This document shows, piece by piece, positions 1 through 5,027 of a DNA stretch of 7,329 nt; the stretch's first letter is position 1, and each line of letters starts with the position of its first letter. This DNA is from Dehalococcoidia bacterium (GTDB taxonomy: Bacteria; Chloroflexota; Dehalococcoidia; GIF9; UBA5629): assembly GCA_014384515.1 (NCBI GenBank), contig JACNFS010000095.1, positions 1-7,329 on the forward strand. Direction: 5' to 3'. Made by a program: the position numbers and the translations under genes. The notes beneath the pieces were generated by a model, which saw only the letters and a program-made list of their open reading frames with translations, had not been told where the DNA came from and did not search any database.

Positions 1-69
1 TCGTTGATGGAAATCAACAATGTTCTCGTTTACATATTCCCGAACTTCGTCTAAATTCAGTGAATTCAT
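1..69 (-). CDS. Type II restriction endonuclease, N-terminal fragment (PmeII-like), runs off the window
   Basis: An open frame starts with ATG at 69 on the minus strand and stays open to position 1, giving 23 residues, MNSLNLDEVREYVNENIVDF then HQR. It begins 14 bp after the methyltransferase stop, so the two genes are almost certainly co-transcribed. From memory of the family, an acidic helix ending in a N-I-V-(D/E)-F-H core is how PmeII-type restriction endonucleases begin, and placement directly behind a DNA methyltransferase fits the cognate nuclease. The ribosome site is weak (AAAGACG about 4 bases before ATG), so translational coupling is plausible. No catalytic residues are visible because only the N-terminus is present. 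The open frame and position are seen directly; the family name is inferred from a short stretch and could be wrong. Confidence 0.6.
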   Translation of the reverse strand, partial: MNSLNLDEVREYVNENIVDFHQR

Positions 70-83
70 CAAACGTCTTTGTT

Positions 84-950
84 TTAGTTTAAGGTCGAAT
101 ACATTTCCTCAGGAGCTTCAGCTATAATCGGCAACCGAATTTGCGTTTCTGTGATGCGTTTTCCCGCTAACTCGATATAGCCTTTATTGATGTCAATACC
201 GACGTGCTTTCTGCCGAGTTGAATTGCTGCCAATGCTGTTGTACCAGAACCGACAAAAGGGTCTAGAACAATATCGCCTTCTTTTGTGAACAGCTTGATA
301 AACCAAGCAGGTAAATCGATGGGGAAGGTAGCGCTGTGATTCTTATTTGCACATTCAGTAGCCATATGAATGACATTGGTAGGATACACTTTATCACGTC
401 CAAGCCAATTTGAGACATTCTTACCAAACCCACTCCCTACTTTTGACTCATCTCTGATTTTATCAGTTTCACTCAGATTGGCTAAACGGTCTTTAGCCCA
501 ATCTCCAATAGGAACAACAACCGCTTCTTGATACATATTAAATTTCTTTTGCTTATTGAATTGAAGTAGTCTCTCCCAATTATCTCTAAACCTGTTGGGC
601 CATTTGCCAGGATATGAGTTCTTCTTATGCCATACGAACTCCTCAGTCCATAACCACCCCTGTTGTCTCATTTTCAAAATCAATTCAATGACATAAATAT
701 GTTTTTCTCCATCTACGACTCTCTCTTTGATATTCAGAATAAAAGTCCCTGTGGGTCTCAGAACGCGCAAAAATTGCTCGGCTTTTGGTAAGAACCAATC
801 TACATAATCACTAGGCTTCACACCACCGTAAGTTTTCTGTCTCCGGTCTGCGTATGGTGGTGAAGTGAAAATCAGGTCGATGGAGTTATCTGGGAACCCC
901 TTTAGGACTGCCTCACAATCACCGTGAATAATCTTGTTGGCAAAATCCAT
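84..950 (-). CDS. Site-specific DNA methyltransferase (beta class, type II R-M)
   Basis: Transfers a methyl group from S-adenosylmethionine to a base in a specific DNA site, protecting host DNA from the partner nuclease. The 288-residue protein has the catalytic motif TSPPY at residues 29-33, before the SAM-binding motif DPFVGSGTT at 230-238 and the GIDIN acidic strand at 251-255. This catalytic-first order is the beta class. SPPY is commonest in N4-cytosine enzymes but also occurs in N6-adenine ones, so the modified base is not settled. A longer reading begins at a TTG at 965, but AAGGAG at 957-962 lies inside that extension and sits 6 bases before the ATG at 950, so 950 is preferred; the adjacent ATG at 953 is only 3 bases away. 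The gene is visibly more AT-rich than the transporter and reductase genes, which suggests acquisition by transfer. The endonuclease start follows 14 bp downstream. Confidence 0.93.
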   Translation of the reverse strand: MDFANKIIHGDCEAVLKGFPDNSIDLIFTSPPYADRRQKTYGGVKPSDYVDWFLPKAEQFLRVLRPTGTFILNIKERVVDGEKHIYVIELILKMRQQGWLWTEEFVWHKKNSYPGKWPNRFRDNWERLLQFNKQKKFNMYQEAVVVPIGDWAKDRLANLSETDKIRDESKVGSGFGKNVSNWLGRDKVYPTNVIHMATECANKNHSATFPIDLPAWFIKLFTKEGDIVLDPFVGSGTTALAAIQLGRKHVGIDINKGYIELAGKRITETQIRLPIIAEAPEEMYSTLN

Positions 951-956
951 CATAGT

Positions 957-962
957 CTCCTT
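957..962 (-). promoter_or_regulatory. Shine-Dalgarno site that sets the methyltransferase start
   Basis: AAGGAG on the minus strand lies 6 bases before the ATG at 950 and 3 bases before the ATG at 953. It falls inside the coding stretch of the longer TTG-initiated reading, which argues against that longer start. Confidence 0.7.
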
Positions 963-992
963 CAACTATCCGAAGACCTCTTCTACGAATAT

Positions 993-1022
993 ATTCTAGC
1001 CCAAAACGATAGTCAGATGCAA
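993..1022 (-). promoter_or_regulatory. Candidate sigma70-type promoter for the R-M pair
   Basis: On the minus strand a -35-like TTGCAT (1017-1022) is separated by 18 bp from a -10-like TAGAAT (993-998) in AT-rich DNA. Transcription would begin near 987, leaving a leader of about 36 bases before the methyltransferase start. The match is moderate and was found by eye only. No controller-protein (C-box) repeat was noticed. Confidence 0.35.
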
Positions 1023-1168
1023 AGGATCTCCTCATGATCTCCCCGCTAGAACCGCTTCCCTTCCCAAAGTCGCAATTACATTCCGTGTGGGCATCTCTAC
1101 ATAGAGCAGTTCTGAGACACAAAAGGGGAGAATGTCCTATGTGGAGTAACATGCACAACGTGGAGACC

Positions 1169-1193
1169 ACCTAGATAGCATAGCTACCTAGGT
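1169..1193. repeat. Strong 25-bp hairpin in a non-coding gap
   Basis: An inverted repeat with 11-bp arms starting ACCTAG and ending CTAGGT, one A-C mismatch and a three-base loop (ATA). Neither strand has a T-run after it, so it is not a standard intrinsic terminator. It lies in the gene-free stretch 966-1357 between the R-M promoter candidate and the tRNA-like sequence. No convincing coding region was seen in that stretch. Confidence 0.6.
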
Positions 1194-1258
1194 TCAATCT
1201 CGGATGGGTGGAACAATCAGCCGACGACTATCTAAATTAGGGTAATATCATTGCCTTT

Positions 1259-1341
1259 TGGTAGGGGGAATTGGATTTGAACCAGCGGCGTTCGGCTTTT
1301 TAGCTCGATGGTTTCGCTACCACGTATATAGGAAGTCCACC
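1259..1341 (-). other. Degenerate tRNA-like sequence (possible tRNA pseudogene or attachment site)
   Basis: Read on the minus strand, this 83-nt stretch has several tRNA hallmarks in the right order: GTGGTAGCG resembling a D-loop, CTAAAAA resembling a seven-base anticodon loop, a five-base gap, then GCTGG-TTCAAAT-CCAAT as a T-arm (one C-A mismatch), then TCCCCCT-A-CCA as a 3' acceptor strand with discriminator and CCA. The 5' acceptor strand (GGTGGAC) does not pair properly with that 3' strand, and the D and anticodon stems are poor, so it is unlikely to be a working tRNA. Its 3' end faces the AT-rich R-M pair, the usual geometry of elements integrated at tRNA 3' ends. The motifs are seen; the pseudogene or attachment-site reading is inference. 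Confidence 0.35.
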
Positions 1342-1357
1342 AAAAAGGGGGATCCTG

Positions 1358-1777
1358 CTATGGTCTTCCGGCAGTGACCGCAGGGTGCTCGGTTTTGTAT
1401 TCAATCAGTTCAATCATCACACCGTATGCATCTTTGGGATGATATATTGCTGCCCTCATTCCCCCGCTTTGCACTTGCCCTGTAAGCCTGATGCCTCGGG
1501 ATTTCATTTCAGCCATGGCTTCGTCAAGGTTTGACACCTTTAGCGAGAGAAGCGATAATCCTTCTCCCCGGTTCTTCAGTGTTCTAGCGCTTACCCCATC
1601 TGGAGAAAGAGGCTGAATTATTTCTATGCCTGAGGGTTCCATCATGCTTGTTATATCCATCTCTTTTACTTCCCCAAGGGCGGCGAACTTGGTTTCGAAC
1701 AAATCGGCGAAGAACTTCTCGGCTTTCTCCACGTCTTCTACCAAAATGGCAATATGGTCAATCTTCTCAATCTTCAT
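1358..1777 (-). CDS. VOC-superfamily protein, methylmalonyl-CoA epimerase-like
   Basis: A 139-residue vicinal-oxygen-chelate (glyoxalase fold) protein with two beta-alpha-beta-beta-beta modules. It begins DHIAILVEDVEKAEKFF (residues 7-23) and its second half resembles methylmalonyl-CoA epimerase: EIIQPLSPD (52-60), RGEGLSLLSLKV (70-81), HPKDAYGVMIELIEY (113-127). Epimerases bind a divalent metal through His, Gln/Glu, His and Glu. Here H8, E52 and E123 are in place, but the His expected in the GLHH segment is replaced by S75-L76. Either the enzyme has another activity or it binds metal differently. The ATG start at 1777 has AGGAGG (1786-1791) at 8-base spacing. It is divergent from the MFS gene across about 165 bp holding a promoter and palindrome. 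The fold is near certain; epimerase activity is not. Confidence 0.85.
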   Translation of the reverse strand: MKIEKIDHIAILVEDVEKAEKFFADLFETKFAALGEVKEMDITSMMEPSGIEIIQPLSPDGVSARTLKNRGEGLSLLSLKVSNLDEAMAEMKSRGIRLTGQVQSGGMRAAIYHPKDAYGVMIELIEYKTEHPAVTAGRP

Positions 1778-1814
1778 TTTGTTTGCCTCCTGTTATTTAG
1801 ATTTACACTTCCCT

Positions 1815-1843
1815 ATTATATGAGGCCAGACGTGGTCTGGCAA
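1815..1843 (-). promoter_or_regulatory. Sigma70-type promoter for the VOC gene
   Basis: On the minus strand TTGCCA (-35, 1838-1843) and a perfect TATAAT (-10, 1815-1820) are 17 bp apart. Predicted start is near 1808, giving a leader of about 30 bases that contains the AGGAGG ribosome site. The palindrome at 1825-1841 fills its spacer. Confidence 0.65.
1825..1841. promoter_or_regulatory. Palindromic operator candidate in the divergent promoter region
   Basis: A perfect inverted repeat GCCAGAC-GTG-GTCTGGC (7-bp arms, 3-bp centre) lies in the spacer and overlaps the -35 box of the VOC promoter. A dimeric regulator bound here would block that promoter. No regulator gene is seen beside it, and the site is not assigned to a family. 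Confidence 0.5.
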
Positions 1844-1863
1844 TATCGCCTGAAAAGGGTTCT

Positions 1864-1890
1864 TTGAAACATGTCATATGGTGGTATAAT
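1864..1890 (+). promoter_or_regulatory. Promoter candidate for the MFS transporter
   Basis: TTGAAA (1864-1869) and a perfect TATAAT (1885-1890) on the plus strand, with a short 15-bp spacer that may weaken it or require an activator. Transcription would start near 1897, giving a leader of about 45 bases. Confidence 0.5.
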
Positions 1891-1942
1891 GGGTAGCTCA
1901 CGTTTGTTTCACCTCCCGGAAGCTGGAAAGAGATGCTAAGTT

Positions 1943-3247
1943 ATGGAAGCTAAGACACAGGCAAAGGGTTTCTACGGGTGGTGGCTGCTGTTCTTCCTGT
2001 GGATTGTCTACACTATTCCGATTGGTTTCGCCTTCTACAGTCCGGTGGTGCTGTATCCATTCATGATTGGAGACATGGGATGGTCGCGTGGAGAAACAAT
2101 GGTTGGATTCACTGCCATGCTGCTACTCATGGGTGTTGCCGGCCCTCTCACTGCCTGGATGATTGGCCGCTTTGGAGCCAGGCTTACTATGTCTATTGGA
2201 GGGCTGATTATCGCTGTGGCTACGTTCCTGTTGGGCCTGGCGGGTCACATCTATCCCATATACCTTGTTCTTTGCTTGTTCACTGGCTTAGGCCTATCGC
2301 TGGCCTCGATGATCCCGGTCCAGACAGTAGTCATCTCGTGGTTTAGTGGCCGCCGTGCCCTGGCTCTGGGCCTGGTCTTGGGTGGTGGGGCTATTGGCGG
2401 CTTCCTGGCCCCTCAGCTCATCAGCGCCGTTGTCCAGGGTGCGGGTGGGAACTGGCGCATTGGCTGGTTCATCATCGCCGTTGCATCAATAATAGGAGCG
2501 GCGGTGGTTATGTTGGCGGTGCGTAACCGGCCGGCTGACATGGGTCAGCATCCCGATGGGTTGAGCCCGGATGAGACAAAGGCAGCGGCAGCTGGTGGGG
2601 GCCGGGTGGCCCGAACTCACCGCACCCCCGTTGGCTGGACGGCACGCGGTGCTCTAAGGACGCCCGCCTTTTGGCTTCTGATTATGGCTGTGGCGGGCAG
2701 CTTCTTCCTCTGGCAGATAATCAATAGCCAGGGTCCCCTTCATTTGCAAGACCGGGGGTTCGACCCGTCTATGGCAGCCTTCTTCTATAGCCTGGCCATT
2801 GGACTGAGTATTGTGGGGCGTTTTACCATCGCCGCTTTGGGTGATATTATTGAGCCCCGCTTTCTGTTTGCCTCTGCCGCTCTCTGCGTCGTTCTGGGAA
2901 GCGTTCTGTTCTGGTTTGTCTCGCCTGCTGCCACGTGGACTGCTTATCTATATCCCTTGCTGGGTGGTTTTGGCTTTGGAGCCGTCTATATCTGTATCCC
3001 TACCATTACCGGCAATTACTGGGGGCCTGAGGCTTTTCCGGCGATTAGCGGACTGATTTCGCCCCTTGTGATGCTGGTTCAAGCCGGAGCTGCTCCTCTT
3101 GCCGGGTTTCTCTATGACCTCCAGGGTACCTATTTCACTGTTCTGATCATTGCGTGGGTAATGGCAGCCGTTGGCTTTGCGGCGATTCTTCTGTGCAAGC
3201 CGCCGAGGCTAAAGGAGGAGCTAAAGATAACAGCCGGCTCAGTCTAG
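1943..3247 (+). CDS. Major facilitator superfamily transporter (monocarboxylate/oxalate-formate porter-like)
   Basis: A 434-residue inner-membrane carrier with 12 predicted membrane segments: roughly residues 13-33, 52-73, 81-100, 104-125, 138-160, 172-193, then a charged central loop (194-238), then 240-261, 277-297, 306-325, 332-355, 366-390 and 397-417. Motif A-like loops are visible at GRFGARL (75-81) and GRFTIAALGD (292-301), and the central loop carries the N-R-P-A-D-M-G sequence frequent in this type. The overall pattern, including the F-Y-G-W-W start, resembles the monocarboxylate/OFA porter group, suggesting a small organic anion, but no residue fixes the substrate or direction. The ATG at 1943 follows a purine-rich GGAAAGAG at 10-base spacing. 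The next gene on the same strand starts 115 bp later, so they may share a transcript. Confidence 0.9.
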   Translation: MEAKTQAKGFYGWWLLFFLWIVYTIPIGFAFYSPVVLYPFMIGDMGWSRGETMVGFTAMLLLMGVAGPLTAWMIGRFGARLTMSIGGLIIAVATFLLGLAGHIYPIYLVLCLFTGLGLSLASMIPVQTVVISWFSGRRALALGLVLGGGAIGGFLAPQLISAVVQGAGGNWRIGWFIIAVASIIGAAVVMLAVRNRPADMGQHPDGLSPDETKAAAAGGGRVARTHRTPVGWTARGALRTPAFWLLIMAVAGSFFLWQIINSQGPLHLQDRGFDPSMAAFFYSLAIGLSIVGRFTIAALGDIIEPRFLFASAALCVVLGSVLFWFVSPAATWTAYLYPLLGGFGFGAVYICIPTITGNYWGPEAFPAISGLISPLVMLVQAGAAPLAGFLYDLQGTYFTVLIIAWVMAAVGFAAILLCKPPRLKEELKITAGSV

Positions 3248-3262
3248 ATAACTGCTTCAACT

Positions 3263-3288
3263 GGTAGTAGAATATCACGGTAGTAGAA
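3263..3288 (+). repeat. Short tandem direct repeat
   Basis: GGTAGTAGAA occurs at 3263-3272 and again at 3279-3288, a 16-bp period, in the gap between the transporter and the reductase. It could be a regulator half-site pair or chance. Confidence 0.4.
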
Positions 3289-3345
3289 GGTGCTCCAGTG
3301 CAAGAGTCAGGTGACGTCGGACGACTCCATTGAGTGGAAGCTCAG

Positions 3346-3352
3346 AAGGAGG
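3346..3352 (+). promoter_or_regulatory. Shine-Dalgarno site that sets the flavoprotein start
   Basis: AAGGAGG lies 10 bases before the ATG at 3363. A longer in-frame reading from a TTG at 3330 would translate through this site and add 11 residues with no family resemblance, so 3363 is chosen. Confidence 0.75.
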
Positions 3353-3362
3353 AAAGCAAATT

Positions 3363-4103
3363 ATGAAAGTGCTGGCATTCAATTCGAGCCCCAGGATGGA
3401 CAAGGGCAATACGGCCCTCATCTTGAATCCCTTCCTTGATGGGATGAGAGAGGCAGGGGCAGCGGTTGAGCTTTTCTACACCAAGAAGCTCAACATCAAT
3501 CCCTGCCAGGGTTGCTTTACCTGTTGGCTTAAGACACCGGGCGTGTGCTTCCAGAAGGACGACATGCAGATGCTTCATCCCAAGCTGCGAGAGGCGGATA
3601 TCACGGTGTTGGCCACGCCACTCTACGTGGATGGCATGACTGGATCGATGAAGAACCTGCTGGACCGACTGATACCACTGGTACAGCCGTTCATCGAGCT
3701 GCGCGATGGTCACTGTCGCCACCCCTTGCGGGAGGGGCGCAAGTCTGGCAAGGTGGTGTTGGTCTCCAACGCTGGCTTTTGGGAGATGGACAACTTCGAC
3801 CCGCTGCTTGTTCACATGAAGGCAATCTGTAAGAACATGGGGACGGAGTTCGCTGGGGCGCTGTTGCGGCCTCATGGGGAGATACTGAAGCCTTTGATGG
3901 AGATGGACAGGTCACCAGATGACGTCTTTGAAGCGGCGCGAGAGGCCGGACGCCAGCTTGTGGAGGAAGGTAAGATGTCCCCTGAGACTCTCAGCATCGT
4001 CAGCCGTGAACTGGCGCCGCGGGAGAGCTACCTTCGAGGCGCTAACCGGGTATTCCAGCAGGCCTTGGACGCGCTGGAGAAGCCAGTGGCGATAGAGAAG
4101 TAG
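3363..4103 (+). CDS. Flavodoxin-fold NADPH-dependent FMN reductase family, iron-sulfur flavoprotein-like
   Basis: A 246-residue soluble flavoprotein expected to bind FMN and pass electrons from a reduced nucleotide or ferredoxin-type partner. It opens with MKVLAFNSSPRMDKGNTALI (1-20), where the SSPR...GNT loop binds FMN phosphate. Residues 85-102 (TPLYVDGMTGSMKNLLDR) match the flavin-ring segment of the family. Between them lies C48-Q-G-C51-F-T-C54-(7)-C62 followed by the conserved KDDM. This CX2CX2CX7C spacing resembles the compact Cys motif of Isf-type iron-sulfur flavoproteins, which hold a 4Fe-4S cluster, though some relatives have the cysteines without a proven cluster. The C-terminal 60 or so residues are helical and extend past the core fold. 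It follows the MFS transporter by 115 bp and converges with the PPC gene. The natural electron partner is unknown. Confidence 0.88.
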   Translation: MKVLAFNSSPRMDKGNTALILNPFLDGMREAGAAVELFYTKKLNINPCQGCFTCWLKTPGVCFQKDDMQMLHPKLREADITVLATPLYVDGMTGSMKNLLDRLIPLVQPFIELRDGHCRHPLREGRKSGKVVLVSNAGFWEMDNFDPLLVHMKAICKNMGTEFAGALLRPHGEILKPLMEMDRSPDDVFEAAREAGRQLVEEGKMSPETLSIVSRELAPRESYLRGANRVFQQALDALEKPVAIEK

Positions 4104-4157
4104 CTATAGTCAAGAAGACGGCCTGCTGGGTATTGTGACCAGGCACCCCGCAGTCCA

Positions 4158-4565
4158 TCAGTCGACCAGTTCATTCAGGCCAGTGTAGCTGTCAGGCTGG
4201 CGCTGGAGTTGGTAATCGAGTTCCCCTATGGTTACCTCGGCGGTGGAGAACACCGTCGCCTCGGCGAGATGACCTCCCCTGCAGGTATCCTGCCCCGAAA
4301 GTTGGACGTGTATATGGAGGACGGGGCTATCGTCCTTAAGAGCCACCGACCCTTGAGCGCAGACAATCTCCAGTGGGCCGGGATAATTTACGCTGTCGTA
4401 TTTGCCGGGGAGCTCCATCAGGAAGTTGAGTCGTGCGCTCTTCAGCGAGCCAATGATGCCGATAACCACACCCGATGAGATGCCATGTTCCTGGCAGTAG
4501 CGCGCTATCTCACCGAGCAATTCCTGCCCCGGTTTAACTCGGAATACATGTACCTTCTTGAACAA
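4158..4565 (-). CDS. Stand-alone PPC/DUF296-domain protein
   Basis: A 135-residue protein made of one PPC (DUF296) domain, the fold that in plants is fused to AT-hooks and in prokaryotes stands alone as a trimer; bacterial members are usually called DNA-binding by transfer from plants, without direct proof. Visible signatures are the FRVKPGQELLGEI start (8-20), GVVIGIIGSLKSARLNF (32-48), H84-I-H86 and G-G-H99, followed by AEATVFSTAEVTI. The three histidines are conserved in this family and may hold a metal. The frame extends to a GTG at 4607, but AGAGGAGA (4573-4580) sits 7 bases before a TTG at 4565, after which similarity begins at once, so TTG is preferred. It is convergent with the flavoprotein gene across 54 bp with no clear terminator, and has its own promoter at 4662-4690. 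Confidence 0.88.
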   Translation of the reverse strand: MFKKVHVFRVKPGQELLGEIARYCQEHGISSGVVIGIIGSLKSARLNFLMELPGKYDSVNYPGPLEIVCAQGSVALKDDSPVLHIHVQLSGQDTCRGGHLAEATVFSTAEVTIGELDYQLQRQPDSYTGLNELVD

Positions 4566-4572
4566 CCGGTCG

Positions 4573-4580
4573 TCTCCTCT
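4573..4580 (-). promoter_or_regulatory. Shine-Dalgarno site supporting a TTG start for the PPC gene
   Basis: AGAGGAGA on the minus strand, 7 bases before the TTG at 4565. No ATG in this frame offers a comparable site, so a rare start codon is inferred. Confidence 0.6.
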
Positions 4581-4642
4581 CCAGGTTCCTGGGCAACATC
4601 TTAGCACACAGGCTGAACCGGTCGCTACTGATGTCTGTAGCC

Positions 4643-4654
4643 TCGCCCGGGCGA
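4643..4654. promoter_or_regulatory. Perfect 12-bp palindrome at the PPC transcription start
   Basis: TCGCCCGGGCGA is perfectly self-complementary and begins at the base after the predicted start near 4655. Its position suits an operator or a 5' RNA hairpin. Being GC-rich and short, it could also be chance. Confidence 0.45.
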
Positions 4655-4661
4655 AAGAACT

Positions 4662-4690
4662 ATCATAACGGTTACCTCTTGCTTTGTAAA
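4662..4690 (-). promoter_or_regulatory. Sigma70-type promoter for the PPC gene
   Basis: On the minus strand TTTACA (-35, 4685-4690) and TATGAT (-10, 4662-4667) are exactly 17 bp apart. Predicted start near 4655 gives a leader of about 90 bases that carries two small inverted repeats (4643-4654 and 4581-4592). Confidence 0.6.
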
Positions 4691-4792
4691 TGCCTAGTCT
4701 CTTAAGTCCTGCTTTGTCTAGCAGATTAGTACTAAGTCACTCAGCCTGGCCTTCTGCCAGTGAAGGAAAGGGGAGTTATCGAGACAAATGTA

Positions 4793-4841
4793 TAGTGCGA
4801 GGCTTCAGCCTCGCCTGAGGCGACTTTGAAAGCCCGCACTA
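4793..4841 (+). repeat. Palindromic intergenic repeat, copy A
   Basis: The outer ends are inverted (TAGTGCG at 4793-4799, CGCACTA at 4835-4841). Inside is a perfect hairpin GCGAGGCT-TC-AGCCTCGC (4797-4814). The first 24 bases recur exactly, inverted, at 7129-7152, and a 14-bp piece of that copy recurs at 6843-6856. This is a dispersed, non-coding repeat family within the window, with a size and form like a MITE or REP element. Confidence 0.8.
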
Positions 4842-4873
4842 CGTTTGGCAGCAAGATTCCTTGGTGGTCCTCC

Positions 4874-4897
4874 CTCCCCCCGCAGGAGTTGGGGGAG
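4874..4897. repeat. GC-rich hairpin
   Basis: CTCCCCC (4874-4880) pairs with GGGGGAG (4891-4897) around a 10-base loop. The form is similar to, but not the same sequence as, the hairpin at 6948-6968. Confidence 0.5.
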
Positions 4898-5027
4898 AGA
4901 ACTCACTCTCACCTTCGCCCTCTCTTATCGCTACGCTCCAAGCTCTGAATCCCAAGAACTAAGCGAATGTTGCATTTTTTCATTTTGTTCAAACCGGGAC
5001 ATAGGTGACCTCATCCCCTTTGTGCTG

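Larger units (their letters stand above)
4691..5027. other. Gene-free region with several hairpins
   Basis: No coding region can be supported here. It contains hairpins CTGCT/AGCAG (4709-4724) and CTGGC/GCCAG (4746-4760), a perfect 10-bp palindrome TTAGTACTAA (4726-4735), the repeat element at 4793-4841 and the GC-rich hairpin at 4874-4897. None is followed by a clear T-run. It separates the PPC promoter from the end of the radical SAM gene. Confidence 0.6.

Noticed and set aside
919..1170. Minus-strand open frame of 83 codons overlapping the methyltransferase start
   Set aside because: It reads through the R-M promoter and gene start in another frame, has no ribosome site of note and no family resemblance.
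1141..1215. Second tRNA-like stretch on the plus strand (GGTTCAATC near 1191)
   Set aside because: The T-arm stem does not pair and no acceptor or anticodon arm was found; the motif alone is not enough.
4104..4157. Possible bidirectional terminator between the convergent flavoprotein and PPC genes (GCCTG/CAGGC at 4121-4144)
   Set aside because: The stem is only five pairs with a large loop, and no T-run follows on either strand.
4564..4624. Direct repeat AACCGGTCG at 4564-4572 and 4616-4624 around the PPC gene start
   Set aside because: Nine bases with a self-complementary ACCGGT core can easily recur by chance, and one copy overlaps the start codon region.
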